Assembly (NCBI RefSeq): GCF_003382565.3
Contig: NZ_CP086253.1
Span: 2,604,001 to 2,668,000 of the forward strand
DNA length: 64,000 bases
Direction: 5' to 3'
From: Pectobacterium aquaticum
Lineage (GTDB): Bacteria > Pseudomonadota > Gammaproteobacteria > Enterobacterales > Enterobacteriaceae
A program made the translations under genes and the position numbers. Positions 1-9,922 of this stretch are shown here, in pieces; position 1 is the stretch's first letter; every line of letters begins with the position of its first letter. The notes under the pieces were generated by a model, which searched no databases, was not told the origin of the DNA, and saw only the letters and a program-made list of their open reading frames with translations.

Positions 1-183
1 TTATCTGACGCATCGTTTATCCCTTCGTCATACCTGCCTGTCTAATTTTTTTCACGAAAAGTTGAAAATACTTCCCATAAATTAAATAAGTCACAGTATA
101 CTGATAAGGCTTGTTTAAAAATAATGATCCACCTGAAGCCTCGTTAGTCACTCATGTTAGTAACTAGTCAATAAGGGGTATTT

Positions 184-438
184 ATGGATAGAAAAAATGA
201 AGTTATTCAGACACATCCTCTTGTAGGTTGGGACATCAGCACCGTTGACAGTTATGACGCCATGATGATCCGTTTGCACTACTTATCCACCTCGGACCAA
301 GCACCAGATGAAGCACATGTAGACCGGACGCTTTGGCTAACGACCGATGTTGCAAGGCAACTGATATACATACTCGAAGCCGGTATTGCAAAAATCGAAT
401 CAACAGACTGTGACGCCAGTGATTATCGAAAACATTAG
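184..438 (+). CDS. bssS: Biofilm formation regulator BssS
   Basis: 84-residue protein closely matching remembered E. coli BssS (YceP) over its whole length, including NEVIQTHPLVGWDISTVDSY near the start and TLWLTTDVARQ in the second half. BssS is a small soluble protein that affects biofilm formation through indole/AI-2-linked signalling; its biochemical activity is not established. The start ATG is preceded by an AAGGGG ribosome site about 6 bases upstream. It stands alone and is followed by a strong hairpin, so it is probably monocistronic. In E. coli it also lies near yceJ/yceI, supporting the assignment. Confidence 0.93.
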   Translation: MDRKNEVIQTHPLVGWDISTVDSYDAMMIRLHYLSTSDQAPDEAHVDRTLWLTTDVARQLIYILEAGIAKIESTDCDASDYRKH

Positions 439-504
439 TAATTGATAGCGTTATTAATATTATATTCAATACCCAATTATTTTTTTGAAAACAGTTGCTT
501 TAAT

Positions 505-540
505 AACCACACCGCCTTATTGGCGGTGTGGTTATTTTAG
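505..540 (+). terminator. Terminator after bssS
   Basis: Perfect 12-bp stem AACCACACCGCC / GGCGGTGTGGTT with a 5-base loop, followed by ATTTTAG. It lies 67 bases after the bssS stop. Confidence 0.8.
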
Positions 541-892
541 GCTTGTTCTCATTTCTTTTTATAGCATCGATAGATTAAACCACACTCGCCTGATTTTATA
601 TCTCAATAATCACCCACTACATCATTATTCAACTAATCGAGTGTCTTTCCGGCACAATTAATTTAATTAGCCGCCATCTTTATTTATCTTTCACCTGAAA
701 ACAGGCATCAGGAATATCTATTTCTAGTAAAGAACTTCCATAACCAAATTGAATAAATTATGAATTTAAATTCAAAAAAATTGTTCATAATTATGATAAT
801 GTTGCAATTTGAAATTTTATGTTGATTTTATGTTTCTTCCTGTTAAATTTCGCCGGATTGACTACATTACCGATCTGATAAGGAGTATCACC
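541..892. other. AT-rich intergenic region before yceJ
   Basis: About 350 bases with no convincing gene. It is AT-rich and must hold the promoter of the yceJ-yceI pair. A longer in-frame start for yceJ at 809 exists but lacks a ribosome site. No clear operator or riboswitch was recognised. Confidence 0.5.
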
Positions 893-1447
893 ATGCTTTG
901 GCGTAATACCTCTTCTCGTTATGGCCATATCAGCATTCTTTTGCACTGGATTGCAGCGTTAACCGTTTATGGTATGTTCGCTTTAGGGCTGTGGATGGTT
1001 ACATTAGGGTACTACAATATTTGGTATCACCGTGCCCCAGAGATTCATAAAGCGATTGGCGTGCTGTTATTTGCCATCTTAATCTTTCGCGTGGTATGGC
1101 GTTTTATCTCCCCACCACCTCCACCGTTGAAAAGCTACTCCACATTAACCCGCGTCAGCGCGACGCTGGCTCATATTGCGCTTTATGTCATTCTTTTCGC
1201 CATTCTCATTAGTGGATATCTCATTTCCACTGCCGAAGGGCATTCTATCTCAGTTTTTGGCTGGTTTTCTGTTCCGGCCATTGTCAGCGGCTTGACGGAT
1301 CAGGCCGATATAGCAGGCGACGTGCATCTTTATCTTGCATGGGCGGTGGTTGCCTTATCAGCGCTGCACGGTTTAGCCGCATTAAAACACCACTTTATCG
1401 ATGGTGATAACACGTTGAAACGGATGTTGGGTCGCAACGTTCCTTAA
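893..1447 (+). CDS. yceJ: Cytochrome b561 family protein YceJ
   Basis: 184 residues, with four predicted membrane helices and the family histidines (HISILLHW near the N-terminus, PEIHKAIG, later VHLYLAW and LHGLAALKHH) that ligate two haems b. Cytochrome b561 proteins move electrons across the inner membrane, probably to or from quinone. The ATG at 893 is chosen over an upstream in-frame start at 809 because AAGGAG sits 8 bases before it and the family begins at about MLWRNT. The gene lies 26 bases upstream of yceI; the two form a conserved pair in enterobacteria. Confidence 0.9.
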   Translation: MLWRNTSSRYGHISILLHWIAALTVYGMFALGLWMVTLGYYNIWYHRAPEIHKAIGVLLFAILIFRVVWRFISPPPPPLKSYSTLTRVSATLAHIALYVILFAILISGYLISTAEGHSISVFGWFSVPAIVSGLTDQADIAGDVHLYLAWAVVALSALHGLAALKHHFIDGDNTLKRMLGRNVP

Positions 1448-1473
1448 CTTTCTGGATTTATGGAGAAATACCA

Positions 1474-2052
1474 ATGCTGAAGAAAACACTACTGAGCCTA
1501 ACAGCAGTATCCATGCTTGCCTCTGCCGGTTCTGCCCTGGCGGCAGAGTACAAGTTCGATAAAGAAGGCCAGCACGCGTTTATCGAATTCCGCATTAAAC
1601 ACCTCGGTTATAGCTGGCTTTACGGCAGCTTTAACGACTTCGATGGCACTTTTACCTTTGATGAAAAAAATCCATCAGCGGAGAAAGTGAATGTCACTAT
1701 CAATACCAACAGCGTTGACACTAACCACGCTGAACGTGACAAGCACCTTCGCAGTGCAGAATTTTTAAACGTTATCAAGCATCCGCAAGCAACGTTTACG
1801 TCAACTGAAGTGAAGAAAGACGGTGAAGATTACGATATTACCGGCAACCTGACCTTAAATGGCGTCACCAAGCCCGTTAAGCTGGATGCCAAACTCATCG
1901 GTCAGGGTGATGACCCATGGGGTAACTATCGTGCAGGATTTCAAGCCGAAGGCACTATCAAGCTGAAAGACTTCAACATTACGACCGATTTGGGTCCAGC
2001 TTCACAGGATGTAGAATTAATTATTGCCGTTGAAGGCCTTCGCCAGAAATAA
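1474..2052 (+). CDS. yceI: Periplasmic YceI family protein
   Basis: 192 residues with a cleavable signal peptide (MLKKTLLSLTAVSMLASAGS then ALA-AE). The mature part is a YceI-like lipocalin-type beta barrel (YKFDKEGQHAFIEFRIKHLG, later GNLTLNGVTKPV). The family binds polyisoprenoid or amphiphilic ligands in the periplasm; in E. coli it is induced by high pH and osmotic change. A GGAGAA ribosome site precedes the ATG. It is co-transcribed with yceJ and ended by a clear terminator at 2079-2107. Confidence 0.93.
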   Translation: MLKKTLLSLTAVSMLASAGSALAAEYKFDKEGQHAFIEFRIKHLGYSWLYGSFNDFDGTFTFDEKNPSAEKVNVTINTNSVDTNHAERDKHLRSAEFLNVIKHPQATFTSTEVKKDGEDYDITGNLTLNGVTKPVKLDAKLIGQGDDPWGNYRAGFQAEGTIKLKDFNITTDLGPASQDVELIIAVEGLRQK

Positions 2053-2078
2053 GGCAGCACCGCGCATCAACAGTACAC

Positions 2079-2107
2079 AGCCCTTTCCGTTGGAAAGGGC
2101 TTTTTAT
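2079..2107 (+). terminator. Terminator after yceI
   Basis: 10-bp perfect stem AGCCCTTTCC / GGAAAGGGCT with a 3-base loop, followed by a T-rich tract. It lies between convergent yceI and trhO. Confidence 0.88.
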
Positions 2108-2125
2108 TGCACGATAAGGCGTTGT

Positions 2126-3193
2126 CTATTCAGCCTTGTCTTTCGCTACCGGTGCAGGAATGTGCAACATTGACTGCAACAATCCTTTGGATTTATTGAA
2201 AATTTTCATCCCATTTTCACGCCCGCTGCGCATCGCCCTTTGTTCTTCTAGCGGCAGCTTCATCTCTTCCTGACACAGCGTACTGCAACAGCCTTCGTAT
2301 TTTTCGGCACAGCTCGGACATTGGATAAACAGAAGATGGCACCCTTCATTACGGCAGTTAGTGTGGCTATCACACGCCGCTCCGCACTGATGGCAATGCG
2401 CGATAACATCATCAGAGATACGCTCTCCCATCCGTTCATCAAACACGAAATTCTTGCCGATAAACTTCAGCGGTAAGCCCTGAGCTTTAGCCTGACGCGT
2501 ATACTCGATAATACCGCCCTCGACGTGATACACGTTCTTAAAGCCGTGATGCAGCATGTAGGCGCTGGCCTTCTCGCAACGGATACCGCCCGTGCAGTAC
2601 ATGACAATATTTTTATCACGCGCCTCATCCAGCATTTCCACTGCCATCGGCAACTGCTCACGAAAGGTATCCGACGGCACTTCCAGCGCATTCTCGAAAT
2701 GTCCGACTTCATATTCATAGTGGTTACGCATATCGACGAATACGGTATCAGGATCGTCAGCCATCGCATTAACCTGATCGGCCTTCAGGTATTGCCCGAC
2801 ATTTGCCGGATTAAAGGTAGGATCGTCAATGCCATCGGCGACAATCCGTTCGCGTACTTTCATGCGCAATACCCAGAACGATTTCCCGTCATCTTCCAAA
2901 GCAATATTTAAGCGAATCTGATCGAGTGCCGGATGTGCACTGAACAATACAGCTTTGAAGGCATCGAACTGATTATTGGGCACACTGATTTGGGCATTAA
3001 TCCCTTCAGTGGCAACATAAATACGCCCAAAGACCTTATATTGCTCAAGCTGAATATATAGACGATCGCGAAAGGCTTTTGGATCGTCAATCGTAAAATA
3101 TTTATAGAAGGAGACTGTGGTACGCGGCTCGGTTTCCGCAAGCATACGCGCCTTCAGTTCCTCATTAGAAATTCGGTTATGTAACACTGGCAT
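2126..3193 (-). CDS. trhO: tRNA uridine(34) hydroxylase TrhO (rhodanese)
   Basis: 355 residues, the YceA/TrhO family: it forms 5-hydroxyuridine at tRNA position 34 with molecular oxygen. N-terminal UPF0176 acylphosphatase-like domain, then a rhodanese domain with active-site loop MYCTGGIRCEKA, then a Cys-rich C-terminal region (CHQCGAACDSHTNC, CPSCAEKYEGCC). The start at 3193 (MPVLHNRIS) is chosen over an in-frame ATG 7 codons upstream because AGGAAC is suitably spaced and E. coli YceA begins there. Convergent with yceI, as in E. coli. Confidence 0.93.
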   Translation of the reverse strand: MPVLHNRISNEELKARMLAETEPRTTVSFYKYFTIDDPKAFRDRLYIQLEQYKVFGRIYVATEGINAQISVPNNQFDAFKAVLFSAHPALDQIRLNIALEDDGKSFWVLRMKVRERIVADGIDDPTFNPANVGQYLKADQVNAMADDPDTVFVDMRNHYEYEVGHFENALEVPSDTFREQLPMAVEMLDEARDKNIVMYCTGGIRCEKASAYMLHHGFKNVYHVEGGIIEYTRQAKAQGLPLKFIGKNFVFDERMGERISDDVIAHCHQCGAACDSHTNCRNEGCHLLFIQCPSCAEKYEGCCSTLCQEEMKLPLEEQRAMRSGRENGMKIFNKSKGLLQSMLHIPAPVAKDKAE

Positions 3194-3409
3194 GGTGTAC
3201 GTTCCTGTTTTCATTGAGGTTATCGTGTGACATTCATGACTGGGTCACAGCCTGACACATTGAATCGCCCAGCATCATACCTGATAGCACCAAGCCTGTC
3301 AGGGCATGAAATGGATAGCACAACGACAAAGAGTGATCTACCGTAACCCCATGACCTCTGGGATTCATTTTCGCGTTCATGAAGTATCACCATCGAAGGA
3401 TCTGTCATT

Positions 3410-4504
3410 ATGAGTCAGCTTTTCTCCCCCGTATCACTCGGTAAACTCGAACTGCCCAACCGAATCATCATCGCGCCAATGTGCCAATATTCGGCTGAGG
3501 ACGGCAAGGCAACAGCCTGGCATACGATGCATTTAGGTAACCTGTCACATTCTGGCGCTGGGCTGCTCATTGTCGAAGCCACAGCAGTCTCACCAGAAGG
3601 CAGGATCTCCCCGCACGATCTTGGGCTGTGGGATGATGCGACCGAACAAGCCCTTTCCAACGTGATTCAATCTGTCAAAACTTATTCCGCCATGCCCCTC
3701 GGCATACAGCTAGGGCACGCCGGTCGTAAAGCCTCAACGGGAGTTCCCTGGGGCGGACGGGTATTTCTGCGCCCGGAACAGGGGGGTTGGCAGACTATCG
3801 CACCATCGGCTGTTCCTTATAACGCAAGTGATGCAACACCACAGGCCATGTCTGAATCACAAATCCGTATGCTAATTGACTCGTTCGTTGACTCAGCTAA
3901 ACGTGCGGACCGTCTGGGCTTTGACATGATAGAGATTCACGCGGCTCACGGCTATTTACTGCACCAGTTCCTTTCACCGCTGACAAATCAGCGAACAGAT
4001 AGCTATGGCGGCTCGCTTCAAAGTCGTATGCGGCTGGTCATTGAAATTTACCGCGCGATACGCGACGTTTTCCCTGCGCATAAAGCCGTTGGCGTGCGTA
4101 TTTCTGCAACAGATGGTGTGGAAGAAGGCTGGGATCTGGAACAGTCTGTACAGCTTAGTAGAGCGCTGCACGAATTAGGCTGTGACTTCATCCATGTTTC
4201 CAGCGGCGGGCTATCACCGTTACAGCAGATACATCCTGCGCCTAATTATCAGGTTCCCTATGCGCAGCGGATTAAACAAGAAGTTGGCATCACCACTATC
4301 GCCGTGGGGCTGATCACCGAGCCGGAACAGGCTGAAGCGATCGTTGCAACCGGTGAGGCAGACGCTATCGGCCTGGCTCGCGCCATACTCTTCGATCCAC
4401 GCTGGCCATGGCATGCTGCCGCCCGACTGGGCGCACAGGTATCGGCTCCTCCACAGTATTGGCGCAGCGAGCCACGCTATGCCAGAGGCATTTTCAAGCA
4501 GTAA
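3410..4504 (+). CDS. NADH:flavin oxidoreductase, old yellow enzyme (YqjM-like)
   Basis: 364-residue FMN-dependent TIM-barrel ene-reductase. APMCQYSAEDG carries the Cys typical of the YqjM (class II) branch. HAAHGYLLHQFLSP holds the substrate-binding His pair spaced as HxxH, and AIGLARAILFDP is the C-terminal phosphate-binding strand. Such enzymes reduce activated C=C bonds of enals and enones, and some quinones and nitro compounds, with NAD(P)H. GAAGGA precedes the start ATG. It is divergent from trhO. It is not part of the E. coli version of this locus, so it is a lineage-specific insertion between trhO and lpxL. Confidence 0.88.
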   Translation: MSQLFSPVSLGKLELPNRIIIAPMCQYSAEDGKATAWHTMHLGNLSHSGAGLLIVEATAVSPEGRISPHDLGLWDDATEQALSNVIQSVKTYSAMPLGIQLGHAGRKASTGVPWGGRVFLRPEQGGWQTIAPSAVPYNASDATPQAMSESQIRMLIDSFVDSAKRADRLGFDMIEIHAAHGYLLHQFLSPLTNQRTDSYGGSLQSRMRLVIEIYRAIRDVFPAHKAVGVRISATDGVEEGWDLEQSVQLSRALHELGCDFIHVSSGGLSPLQQIHPAPNYQVPYAQRIKQEVGITTIAVGLITEPEQAEAIVATGEADAIGLARAILFDPRWPWHAAARLGAQVSAPPQYWRSEPRYARGIFKQ

Positions 4505-4517
4505 TATATGGTGTGTC

Positions 4518-4546
4518 AGGCGATCCTATCAGGGTCGCCTCTTCCT
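4518..4546 (+). terminator. Terminator-like hairpin after OYE gene
   Basis: Stem AGGCGA / TCGCCT, with inner CC/GG pairing, followed by CTTCCTCC. It is 13 bases after the oxidoreductase stop. The T-run is poor. Confidence 0.5.
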
Positions 4547-4757
4547 CCTTTCACCATGTCCATGCCACCAAAGGTCAAAACTCATTCTCTGGGAATGATA
4601 CGATTAAGATCGTTTTCTGCATAAAAATCAGCCAATAAGGCGGCAATAATTTGTTTTATTGGCAAAGCACCGCAATAATCTATCTTGCAGTTAACCATTA
4701 ATTCGATTTTTTAACGGTTCGCGTGCTGACTAGCACCAAAATATTAATACTGAGACC

Positions 4758-5678
4758 ATGACCCAAATCCCTTCTTTTAATCGTTCATTGCTACATCCAC
4801 GCTACTGGCTCACTTGGTTGGGTATCGGCATCCTCTACCTGATCGTTTTATTGCCCTACCCCGTTATTTATCGTATCGGTACTGCGCTCGGCTATCTGGC
4901 TATGCGCCTACTGCCAAAGCGCGTCGAGATCGCCACCCGCAACCTTGAACTGTGTTTCCCCGATATGCCACAGGCTGAGCGTGATGAATTAGTCAGAAAG
5001 AATTTTGAATCGGTCGGCATGGGCGTAGTTGAAACGGGTATGGCTTGGTTTTGGCCAAACTGGCGTCTCGAACGCTGGTTTACGGTGACAGGCCTTGAGC
5101 ACATATGCCATGAGAACGAACGGGAGCAAGGCGTATTGCTGATCGGACTGCATTTTTTAACGTTGGAACTTGGTGCGCGAGTTTTTGGTATGCACAATCC
5201 GGGAATCGGCGTGTATCGCCCGAATGATAACAAGCTGATTGACTGGTTACAGACATGGGGAAGACTGCGTTCCAATAAATCTATGCTAGACCGGAAAGAT
5301 ATTAAGGGTATGATACGCGCCCTCAAACAGGGTGACATCATCTGGTATGCCCCAGATCATGATTATGGACCGCGCAGTAGCGTATTCGCTCCGCTGTTTG
5401 CCGTAGACACCGCAGCAACGACCCGAGGGAGTTATATGCTGATAAAAACAGCACGCCCGGCGGTCATCCCTTTTGTGCCTCGCCGGCTGCCTGACGGCAA
5501 AGGCTATGAGCTACTGATCCAACCTGCGGAGCAGGATGCACCGGTAGATAATGAAACTGCGACTGCCGTTTGGATGAACAACGTTGTTGAACAGAACATT
5601 CTGCTCGCACTGGATCAATACATGTGGCTGCATCGCCGTTTTAAAACACGCCCAGAAGGCGAACCATCCCTTTATTAA
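4758..5678 (+). CDS. lpxL: Lipid A lauroyl acyltransferase LpxL
   Basis: 306 residues, very close to E. coli LpxL (HtrB), including LLHPRYWLTWLGIG at the N-terminus, NFESVGMG and the C-terminal LHRRFKTRPEG. It transfers laurate from acyl-ACP to Kdo2-lipid IVA at the inner face of the inner membrane. One N-terminal membrane anchor (about residues 17-37) is followed by the HX4E/D catalytic motif HFLTLE. No strong ribosome site is visible directly before the ATG. E. coli also places lpxL next to yceA. The palmitoleoyl paralogue LpxP is the main alternative. Confidence 0.92.
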   Translation: MTQIPSFNRSLLHPRYWLTWLGIGILYLIVLLPYPVIYRIGTALGYLAMRLLPKRVEIATRNLELCFPDMPQAERDELVRKNFESVGMGVVETGMAWFWPNWRLERWFTVTGLEHICHENEREQGVLLIGLHFLTLELGARVFGMHNPGIGVYRPNDNKLIDWLQTWGRLRSNKSMLDRKDIKGMIRALKQGDIIWYAPDHDYGPRSSVFAPLFAVDTAATTRGSYMLIKTARPAVIPFVPRRLPDGKGYELLIQPAEQDAPVDNETATAVWMNNVVEQNILLALDQYMWLHRRFKTRPEGEPSLY

Positions 5679-5730
5679 GGAATGCACTACTGTAATCTCA
5701 GGAACTGCGACACCTTATGACAGACGAAAA

Positions 5731-5768
5731 AAAAGCAACGGCATTGATTGCCGTTGCTTTATCTTTCA
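5731..5768. terminator. Bidirectional terminator between lpxL and opgH
   Basis: 12-bp perfect stem (AAAGCAACGGCA / TGCCGTTGCTTT) with a 5-base loop. T-rich sequence follows on the plus strand and an A-run (T on the minus strand) precedes it. It sits between convergent lpxL and opgGH and can serve both. Confidence 0.85.
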
Positions 5769-5796
5769 TGCTACTCATTTTCTACACTACAAGCAG

Positions 5797-8361
5797 TTAG
5801 CTTTTGATATGAGGTGCGGGAAGTTTCTGGTAAGACTCAACCCACGCAGCATACGCTTCCGGTTTTTGCCACACATGGTAGTGCAAGCGCGAGATTGTAA
5901 CGGGATCGCTAAGCAATGCCAGACGCTGATTATTGCTCACCTCTTCTGGCTTACGACTCAAGGCATCACGTACATTCTGCTCACGTACGTCTTCAATTGC
6001 TTGGCTAAAACGATGACGCGCCGTTGCCATTGCACTGGCAAGAGCGTTAACTGACGGATCAAAGACAGCCTGCATAAACCCATTATCGAGTCTACGCTGG
6101 TGGTTCAACCGGCAATATTCATCCGTAGCGACCAATTCGCGTGGAGGATTAAACTCTTCCGGTATCATCAACAGCTTGGCACGCTTACAACCCAGCCCCA
6201 ATGACGCGCGGCTCGAATAAACCGAAACGAACGGCGACAAAATCAGTGAGAAGACGATCGGAGCCAGCCACCACAAGAAGCGTAGGTCCAGCCATGCCAT
6301 GCCAATCGCCCAGACCAGCCCCAGAATCAACTGAGAACCGTGGCGCACAAACGCCTCACTCCAGGGGGTCGCATCGTCGTCACGCTGTGGAGAATTCCAC
6401 TGCACCGACCAGCCGAGAAACGCACTGACAACAAACACCGTATGGAACAGCATACGAACCGGTGCCAGCAGAACCGAGAATAGCATTTCCAGCAACAGAG
6501 AAAGGAATACCCGCACAGCGCCACCGTACTCTTTTGCCCCTTTCGCCCACACCAGAATCACGCTCAATAGTTTTGGCAAGAACAGCAAGACTAATGTCGT
6601 CGAGAAGAGCGCAATCGCCAGCTCTGGCCGCCACTGCGGCCAGACGGGGAATAGCTGTCGGGGTTGCAAGAAATACTGTGGTTCCATCAGCGTATGCACA
6701 ACCTGTAAGGCTGTAGAAAGCATCAGGAACAGAAACCACAGAGGTGCAGACAGATAAGACATCACACCGGTAAGGAAAACGGCACGGTGAACAGGATGCA
6801 TACCTTTAACCAAGAACAACCTGAAATTCATCAGGTTACCATGGCACCAGCGGCGGTCACGTTTCAGTTCATCCAGCAGGTTAGGCGGTAGTTCTTCATA
6901 ACTTCCCGGCAGGTCGTATGCGATCCATACGCCCCATCCTGCACGACGCATCAGCGCCGCTTCAACGAAGTCGTGAGACAGAATCGCACCAGCAAACGAA
7001 CCTTCACCCGGCAGCGGTGCCAGAGCACAGTGCTCGATGAACGGTTTAACGCGGATAATCGCGTTATGTCCCCAGTAGTGTGACTCACCTAGTTGCCAAA
7101 AATGCAGGCCAGCGGTGAACAACGGGCCGTAAACACGCGTTGCAAATTGCTGGCAGCGTGCATACAACGTATCCATGCCAGAGGCTTTCGGCGAGGACTG
7201 GATGATACCGGCGTTCGGGTTCGCTTCCATCAGTCTGACCAAAGACGTCAGACATTCTCCGCTCATCACGCTATCGGCATCCAGAATAACCATATAGCTA
7301 TATTGGTTACCCCAGCGGCGGCAAAAATCATCGATATTGCCGCTCTTACGTTTGACACGGCGACGGCGACGGCGATAGAAGATGCGCCCTGCTCCGCCAA
7401 CATCACGGCACAACTCCATCCAGGCTTTTTGCTCTGCTACGCAGATATTGGGGTCGTTACTGTCGCTCAGGACGTAAATATCAAAATGCTCAAGATTGCC
7501 CGTCGCTTCAACCGATTCATACGTCGCACGTAATCCCGCAAACACGCGTTCTACATCTTCATTACAAATCGGCATAATTAACGCCGTGCGATGCTCGGGA
7601 TTCAGCGCTTCGTTACCCACCGTCGTGGAAGAGATACTGTATTTGTCTCGACCAATTAGCAGTTGCAGGAACCCCATCAGCGCGGTCCAGAACCCGGCCG
7701 ATACCCAACAAAACAGCACCGCAAACAGAACGAGTATGCCGCTTTGCAACACATAAGGCAGCAACTGCATCACGGAGCGTGTCCAAGGCTGCCCCGCCAT
7801 TTCGAACGGATCGATCAGCGCCCACCCCTGATAAGGAAGGATGGTTTTCATATACCACGTTGCGATCGCCGTCTGGAACAGCGTCAACGTCAGCAGAATA
7901 TAGCGACGGATTGTCCCCACCAGACGCCAGCGGTTTTCGGAAATTTTCTCTTCCGGGCTGTAGTGAGGACGAGGCGGTACGGTACGGCCCAACAGACTTT
8001 CCCACCAACGAATCAGTGGGTTCGTCCGCCAAACATCAGGGAACATAGAGGCGCGGGTAATGACGGGCATCGCTTTTAATGCCGTCCGCCCTTCCCTGTC
8101 TGTGCCGAGCTGCTTACCGTTGTCCAGACCATCAGCCCAGGTCATTTCAAGACGAGCCTGCACGGAATGCAGCGCAGCATCATCTTCAGACTGAACATTG
8201 ACCTGGCGACCTTCAGACTGGCTATCCTCAGACAAGGCCTGATGCAAAACGGCCTGATCGTTCCAGGCCGCTTGCGGTAATTTTTCGCGAAGAACCTCTG
8301 CCTGCGGAGCAGGCAGAGGAAGTTTCTCAATGTAATCGAGAGAAGAAGTTGGCTTATTCAT
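5797..8361 (-). CDS. opgH: Glucan biosynthesis glucosyltransferase OpgH (MdoH)
   Basis: 854 residues, family length. Inner-membrane GT2 glycosyltransferase that builds the beta-1,2-glucan backbone of osmoregulated periplasmic glucans from UDP-glucose; in E. coli it also couples UDP-glucose level to cell size through FtsZ. Membrane helices at about 152-172 and 195-235 precede a cytoplasmic GT domain with ILDADS (361-364) and a processive RW motif in RDRRWCHGN. More helices follow toward the C-terminus. The start overlaps the end of opgG by 8 bases, implying translational coupling. In Pectobacteriaceae relatives opg mutants lose virulence, so this operon is relevant to plant infection (known for the family). 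Confidence 0.95.
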   Translation of the reverse strand: MNKPTSSLDYIEKLPLPAPQAEVLREKLPQAAWNDQAVLHQALSEDSQSEGRQVNVQSEDDAALHSVQARLEMTWADGLDNGKQLGTDREGRTALKAMPVITRASMFPDVWRTNPLIRWWESLLGRTVPPRPHYSPEEKISENRWRLVGTIRRYILLTLTLFQTAIATWYMKTILPYQGWALIDPFEMAGQPWTRSVMQLLPYVLQSGILVLFAVLFCWVSAGFWTALMGFLQLLIGRDKYSISSTTVGNEALNPEHRTALIMPICNEDVERVFAGLRATYESVEATGNLEHFDIYVLSDSNDPNICVAEQKAWMELCRDVGGAGRIFYRRRRRRVKRKSGNIDDFCRRWGNQYSYMVILDADSVMSGECLTSLVRLMEANPNAGIIQSSPKASGMDTLYARCQQFATRVYGPLFTAGLHFWQLGESHYWGHNAIIRVKPFIEHCALAPLPGEGSFAGAILSHDFVEAALMRRAGWGVWIAYDLPGSYEELPPNLLDELKRDRRWCHGNLMNFRLFLVKGMHPVHRAVFLTGVMSYLSAPLWFLFLMLSTALQVVHTLMEPQYFLQPRQLFPVWPQWRPELAIALFSTTLVLLFLPKLLSVILVWAKGAKEYGGAVRVFLSLLLEMLFSVLLAPVRMLFHTVFVVSAFLGWSVQWNSPQRDDDATPWSEAFVRHGSQLILGLVWAIGMAWLDLRFLWWLAPIVFSLILSPFVSVYSSRASLGLGCKRAKLLMIPEEFNPPRELVATDEYCRLNHQRRLDNGFMQAVFDPSVNALASAMATARHRFSQAIEDVREQNVRDALSRKPEEVSNNQRLALLSDPVTISRLHYHVWQKPEAYAAWVESYQKLPAPHIKS

Positions 8362-9922
8362 TAGCAGGCAGCTGATTGCTCCAGGTTTCAGTCAATGTCG
8401 TCTCGCCATTAACCAACGCAGCTCTCATTTCGGTCGGCTGTTTCGCATCCTTCACACGCAAACGCAGCGTTAGACGCCAGCCATGAGTTACCGGGTTATA
8501 GCGAACATTATTTTCTACAATCTCGCCGTTGTCGCCAATGCTGACCTGAGAGGCGACTGGTGCATTCTCATCCAACTCTTTTAAATTCGGTCCAACAAAA
8601 TCAACAATGTAAGCGATCGTGCCGTCAGGCTGGCGGATCAGGTTAGATTGTTTAACATCACCAGCAGAGCGGCGGGTCTGTTGAACATAGGCAATGTTCG
8701 GGGAATGCAGTTGATCTTCGTCACGCGTAAAGTGCAGGCGATATTTAATATCCAGTGGTTTGCCCGTTTCTGGCAACACATCCGGCGTCCAGAAGGCAAC
8801 GATATTGTCGTTGGTTTCATCCGCGGTAGGGATTTCAACCAGCTCAACTTTCCCTTTGCCCCACTCACCTTTTGGCTCAACCCAGCCACTTGGACGCAGA
8901 TCGTAACGGTCATCAAGATCTTCGTAGGCAGCAAAATCACGGCCACGCTGCAACAGACCAAACCCTTTCGGATTTTCTACCGCATACGTACTCACGGACA
9001 GGTGCTTAGGATTATTCAGAGGACGCCAAATCCATTCACCATTACCGGCATGAATTGACAGACCGTTAGAGTCATTCAGCGCTGGACGGTAGTTCAGCGT
9101 CGGCGATGGCTGGTTCGGCCCAAACAGATACATACTGGTCAGCGGAGCAATGCCCAGCTTGCCCACTTTATCGCGCAGGAAAACTTTAGCCTGAACGTCT
9201 ACGACGCTGTCACGACCAGGATAAACGGTAAAACGGTAAGCCCCAGCAGCACGTGGCGAATCCAACAGCGCATAAATCACCAGGTGTTTATCATTTGGTT
9301 TGGGGCGTTCAATCCAAAACTCACGGAAACGCGGGAACTCTTCGCCAGAAGGCAAAGCCGTATCGATAGCCAGACCACGGGCGGACAAGCCATAAATTTG
9401 GCCTTTACCTACCACACGGAAATAACTGGCACCTAGCATGCTGACGATTTCATCGTTCTTATCGGCTTTATTGATCGGATAGAGAACTTTAAAACCGGCA
9501 AAGCCAAGATTTTTAACCGTTTCAGGATCGTGATTAACGGAACCAAAATCAAAATACTCAGAAGAGTATTTAATCTCATCAACCGTTGTCGCCGTCACTT
9601 CATTAATTTTCACCGGAGTATCGAAATACATCCCCTGATGGTAAAACTGGAGCTTGAAAGGCGTCTGTACATTATTCCAGTATGATTTATCGTTATTGAA
9701 ACGAATCTGCTGGTAGTCCGCAAATTTCATATCACGAAATTGCGCAGGCAGATTACTTTTCGGTGCTTCAAAACCCTTTTGAGCCAGCTTTTCAGCCTGC
9801 TGCGCCACATCATCAATAGAAAATGCCCAAGCAGGCACTGCGCTTACAGACAGCATAACGGCCGCGGACAGCCAGCGAAGGCTAGCAACCCGCTGTTTAA
9901 ACCCAAATTTATTATCCAGCAC
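8354..9922 (-). CDS. opgG: Periplasmic glucan biosynthesis protein OpgG (MdoG)
   Basis: 522 residues from the GTG chosen here. Contains a Sec signal (RWLSAAVMLSVSAVPAWA) followed by FSIDDVAQQAEKLAQKG, matching E. coli OpgG over the whole length through the C-terminal NQLPANE. OpgG acts in the periplasm, probably as a beta-glucan-shaping hydrolase/branching factor partnering OpgH. Start choice is uncertain: GTG at 9922 follows a GGGGGAG tract closely, CTG at 9919 has better spacing, and an in-frame ATG at 9988 lacks a good ribosome site. First gene of the opgGH operon. Confidence 0.93.
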   Translation of the reverse strand: MLDNKFGFKQRVASLRWLSAAVMLSVSAVPAWAFSIDDVAQQAEKLAQKGFEAPKSNLPAQFRDMKFADYQQIRFNNDKSYWNNVQTPFKLQFYHQGMYFDTPVKINEVTATTVDEIKYSSEYFDFGSVNHDPETVKNLGFAGFKVLYPINKADKNDEIVSMLGASYFRVVGKGQIYGLSARGLAIDTALPSGEEFPRFREFWIERPKPNDKHLVIYALLDSPRAAGAYRFTVYPGRDSVVDVQAKVFLRDKVGKLGIAPLTSMYLFGPNQPSPTLNYRPALNDSNGLSIHAGNGEWIWRPLNNPKHLSVSTYAVENPKGFGLLQRGRDFAAYEDLDDRYDLRPSGWVEPKGEWGKGKVELVEIPTADETNDNIVAFWTPDVLPETGKPLDIKYRLHFTRDEDQLHSPNIAYVQQTRRSAGDVKQSNLIRQPDGTIAYIVDFVGPNLKELDENAPVASQVSIGDNGEIVENNVRYNPVTHGWRLTLRLRVKDAKQPTEMRAALVNGETTLTETWSNQLPANE